Source: Bacillota bacterium
Lineage (GTDB): Bacteria; Bacillota; Clostridia; Christensenellales; CAG-138
Assembly: GCA_023458355.1 (NCBI GenBank)
Contig: JAEWZS010000034.1
Location: 1-6,276 of the forward strand
Length of the DNA stretch: 6,276 nucleotides
Reading direction: 5' to 3'
Shown: piece by piece, positions 5,123 to 6,276 of the stretch
Layout of the letters: every line of letters begins with the position of its first letter
Position numbering within the stretch: position 1 is the stretch's first letter
Notes under the pieces: model-generated
What the model was told of the DNA's origin: nothing
The model's input: the letters and a program-made list of their open reading frames with translations, nothing else
Databases searched by the model: none
Position numbers and translations under genes: made by a program

Positions 5123-5752
5123 TCACAGCCCCCGAATACGAACCTCCACTACACGGCCTACTATCTCTGCTTCGCCGCCGCTTACGAGCATAGGCTCGTA
5201 GCGCGTGTTGGCAGGGATGAGCATAAGGCCGTTTTGCACACGTTTTACCTTGCGCAAAAGCACTTCATCACCTAGGCGCACTACTGCGATGCGGCCGTTT
5301 TCAACCGTGGGCTGCATACGTACAAGCACGAGCGAGCCTTCGGGGATGAACTCGCCGATCATGCAGTCGCCTTCCACTTCCATATAAAAATACTCACCCG
5401 CTGCGACGTCACCGGCGGGAACGGGAACATATTCGGTAATATTTTCGTCAGCCAAAATGGGAAGCCCGGCGTGTACGCGGCCTACAAGAGGTACCCCTAC
5501 CGTATCCGTCACCGGCAAAAATGAGGAGGAAACCGTTTTTTGCGGCTTAAACAGGGGTATAACGCAGTCTCGACCCATTAAGAAATCTGCCGAAACACCA
5601 AAAAAGTCGCACAAACGCATGAGCGTATCGGGCGGTATGGAGACGCGTCCGGTTTCGTACTTGCAGATGGCCGCCTTTTGTACCCCGAGCTCGCGCCCAA
5701 GCTCATCTTGCGTGATGCCCCGCTCCATACGTATCTCGCGCAAACGGTTCAT
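5123..5752 (-). CDS. XRE-family / S24 peptidase-like repressor (LexA/CI type) with altered catalytic residues
   Basis: The 209-residue product has an XRE helix-turn-helix at residues 3-58 (GITQDELGRELGVQKAAIC as recognition region) and an S24 (LexA/CI-like) domain at about 85-205. The cleavage-site region VGRVHAGLPILA (90-101) keeps the Ala-Gly dipeptide at 95-96. In LexA and CI the nucleophile is Ser in a G-(D/x)-S-M motif; here the motif is EGDCM, with Cys at residue 130 (TGC, plus-strand positions 5363-5365). The matching Lys position reads EVLLRKVK, which aligns Arg 167 with the catalytic Lys and leaves Lys 168 beside it. Family members repress stress or prophage genes and inactivate themselves with activated RecA; this one may cleave poorly or act as a stable repressor. 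AAAGGAG at 5759-5765 supports the start. The likely target is the divergent promoter at 5848-5876. Confidence 0.88.
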   Translation of the reverse strand: MNRLREIRMERGITQDELGRELGVQKAAICKYETGRVSIPPDTLMRLCDFFGVSADFLMGRDCVIPLFKPQKTVSSSFLPVTDTVGVPLVGRVHAGLPILADENITEYVPVPAGDVAAGEYFYMEVEGDCMIGEFIPEGSLVLVRMQPTVENGRIAVVRLGDEVLLRKVKRVQNGLMLIPANTRYEPMLVSGGEAEIVGRVVEVRIRGL

Positions 5753-5788
5753 GAAGTTCTCCTTTGAAGTTTTCTCTAAGCAATTTCT

Positions 5789-5817
5789 ATTGTATCGTAA
5801 GAAGAAACAATTTTCAA
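5789..5817 (-). promoter_or_regulatory. Promoter of the XRE-S24 repressor gene
   Basis: On the minus strand TTGAAA (5812-5817) and TACAAT (5789-5794) are 17 bases apart. GTATC on the plus strand (5792-5796), overlapping the -10 box, is a half-site of the palindrome in the divergent promoter, which would allow autoregulation. Confidence 0.75.
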
Positions 5818-5847
5818 GAAAAATATCTTGCAGTACCGAATGTGGGA

Positions 5848-5876
5848 TTGACAGTATCCGGCGGGGATACTATAAT
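5848..5876 (+). promoter_or_regulatory. Consensus sigma-A promoter of the small membrane protein gene
   Basis: TTGACA (5848-5853) and TATAAT (5871-5876) both match the consensus exactly, with the optimal 17-base spacer. Unrepressed, this should be a very strong promoter. Transcription should start near 5883, giving a 5' leader of about 90 bases. Confidence 0.9.
5853..5871. promoter_or_regulatory. Palindromic operator candidate inside the promoter spacer
   Basis: AGTATCC-N5-GGATACT is a perfect 19-bp inverted repeat that fills the whole spacer and touches both the -35 and -10 hexamers. A dimeric repressor bound here would block RNA polymerase; the adjacent divergent XRE-S24 gene is the obvious candidate. 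Half-sites occur at 5792-5796 and 5953-5958 (GGATAC). Binding is inferred. Confidence 0.7.
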
Positions 5877-5928
5877 GAAACCACCAAACAGGAAAAGTGC
5901 CGCTTTATAACGAAAACTCTGAGGATTT

Positions 5929-5942
5929 CCCGGGGAACCGGG
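5929..5942 (+). other. Leader hairpin before the small membrane protein gene
   Basis: CCCGG and CCGGG pair around GGAA in the middle of the 90-base leader. A second short palindrome, GTTTC-C-GAAAC, starts at once after it (5942-5952). There is no T run; mRNA stabilisation or translational control is possible but unproven. Confidence 0.4.
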
Positions 5943-5973
5943 TTTCCGAAACGGATACAAAAGAGGTAAGCAT

Positions 5974-6168
5974 ATGAATTATTTCGGTTTGTTTTTCAGC
6001 TTCATGCTCCCGGGCATTTTTATCGGCGCTATGGCTATTGCCGTAATACGGCAGGAGGTCATAAGCCGCAAACGCCGCATGGCGCGCGAGGTGCGCGAAA
6101 GGCAGCTTAAAAACGCGCGTAAGCTCTATGTGCATGACTTTCAGGCTTCGGTTGAACGCGCCGCTTAA
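5974..6168 (+). CDS. Small single-span membrane protein (64 residues), function unknown
   Basis: Residues 4-25 (FGLFFSFMLPGIFIGAMAIAVI) form one hydrophobic helix with almost no N-terminal tail. Residues 26-64 are strongly charged and helical (KRRMAREVRERQLKNARK), Arg/Lys-rich directly after the helix, which suggests a cytoplasmic C-terminus by the positive-inside rule. No known family is recognised. The ATG has GAGG at 5963-5966, seven bases upstream. The gene is monocistronic, driven by a perfect consensus promoter with an operator-like palindrome, and ended by a strong terminator. Divergent placement next to an XRE-S24 repressor suggests stress- or damage-controlled expression. Small membrane proteins under such control can be toxins, division inhibitors or regulators of membrane enzymes, but nothing in the sequence decides between these. 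Confidence 0.72.
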   Translation: MNYFGLFFSFMLPGIFIGAMAIAVIRQEVISRKRRMAREVRERQLKNARKLYVHDFQASVERAA

Positions 6169-6188
6169 GCGTAATTTCTAAAACCTAA

Positions 6189-6234
6189 GGCCGTATTAAG
6201 TAAAGCGGTTTATTTAATACGGCCGCTTTTTTTT
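6189..6234 (+). terminator. Strong rho-independent terminator of the small membrane protein gene
   Basis: Arms 6189-6204 and 6209-6224 form a 16-bp stem with one G-T wobble around GCGG, followed by GC and eight T residues (6227-6234). The remaining 42 bases of the window hold no recognisable feature. Confidence 0.93.
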
Positions 6235-6276
6235 ATGTGAAATCTGCCGTATATAAACTTTTAGCAGCCGCAGGCG

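Noticed and set aside
5457..5969. Plus-strand open frame of 170 codons across the regulator gene and divergent promoter
   Set aside because: It runs through the antisense of the XRE-S24 gene and then through both promoters and the operator; no ribosome binding site.
5766..5973. Canonical Firmicutes LexA box in the divergent regulator region
   Set aside because: No GAAC-N4-GTTC type site was found; the palindrome present has a different sequence.
6237..6243. A single GTGAAAT heptamer near the window end, like those of the hairpin array
   Set aside because: One copy of seven bases is expected by chance, and the window ends before any accompanying structure could be seen.

Overview
The window looks like chromosomal DNA from an anaerobic, gut-type member of the Clostridia (Firmicutes). 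Support comes from purine-rich Shine-Dalgarno sites before most genes, sigma-A type promoters, intrinsic terminators, a compact tRNA operon with encoded CCA ends, a DUF362/ferredoxin protein and an XRE/S24 regulator. No genus can be named from the sequence alone. The left part (about 1-2250) is looser and decayed in places. From about 2580 on, the genes look intact and are mostly closed by clear signals.

Layout. 50-1797: a broken gene for a repeat protein with six FIVAR-like three-helix modules and an acidic decapeptide tail. It is interrupted by an in-frame TAA at 752-754 and probably by a frameshift near 1679, and it ends at a strong terminator (1810-1841). 2007-2129: a 40-residue, lysine-rich orphan protein with its own ribosome binding site and a terminator-like hairpin. 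2256-2376: a gene-free stretch with a tRNA T-arm-like motif, strong local pairing and a degenerate copy of the tRNA-Cys 3' end. 2404-2578: an ordered hairpin array punctuated by mirrored GTGAAAT and ATTTCAC heptamers. 2580-3080, minus strand: promoter, tRNA-Val(TAC), tRNA-Asp(GTC), tRNA-Phe(GAA), tRNA-Gly(GCC), tRNA-Cys(GCA), terminator.

3225-3951: an NADPH-dependent FMN reductase-like flavoprotein gene with its own promoter, sharing a bidirectional terminator with the convergent DUF362/4Fe-4S protein gene (3961-5046, minus). Upstream of the latter, also on the minus strand, is an XRE-S24 (LexA/CI-like) regulator gene (5123-5752). It keeps the Ala-Gly cleavage dipeptide but has Cys at the usual catalytic Ser position and apparently Arg at the Lys position. 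Facing away from it is a consensus promoter (TTGACA-N17-TATAAT) whose spacer is almost entirely a palindrome. This promoter drives a 64-residue single-span membrane protein gene (5974-6168) that ends at a strong terminator.

The most interesting functional unit is the divergent pair at 5123-6234: a probably cleavage-altered repressor, a palindromic operator candidate inside a very strong promoter, and a small membrane protein as the likely regulated product. The second most interesting object is the mirrored hairpin array beside the tRNA operon.
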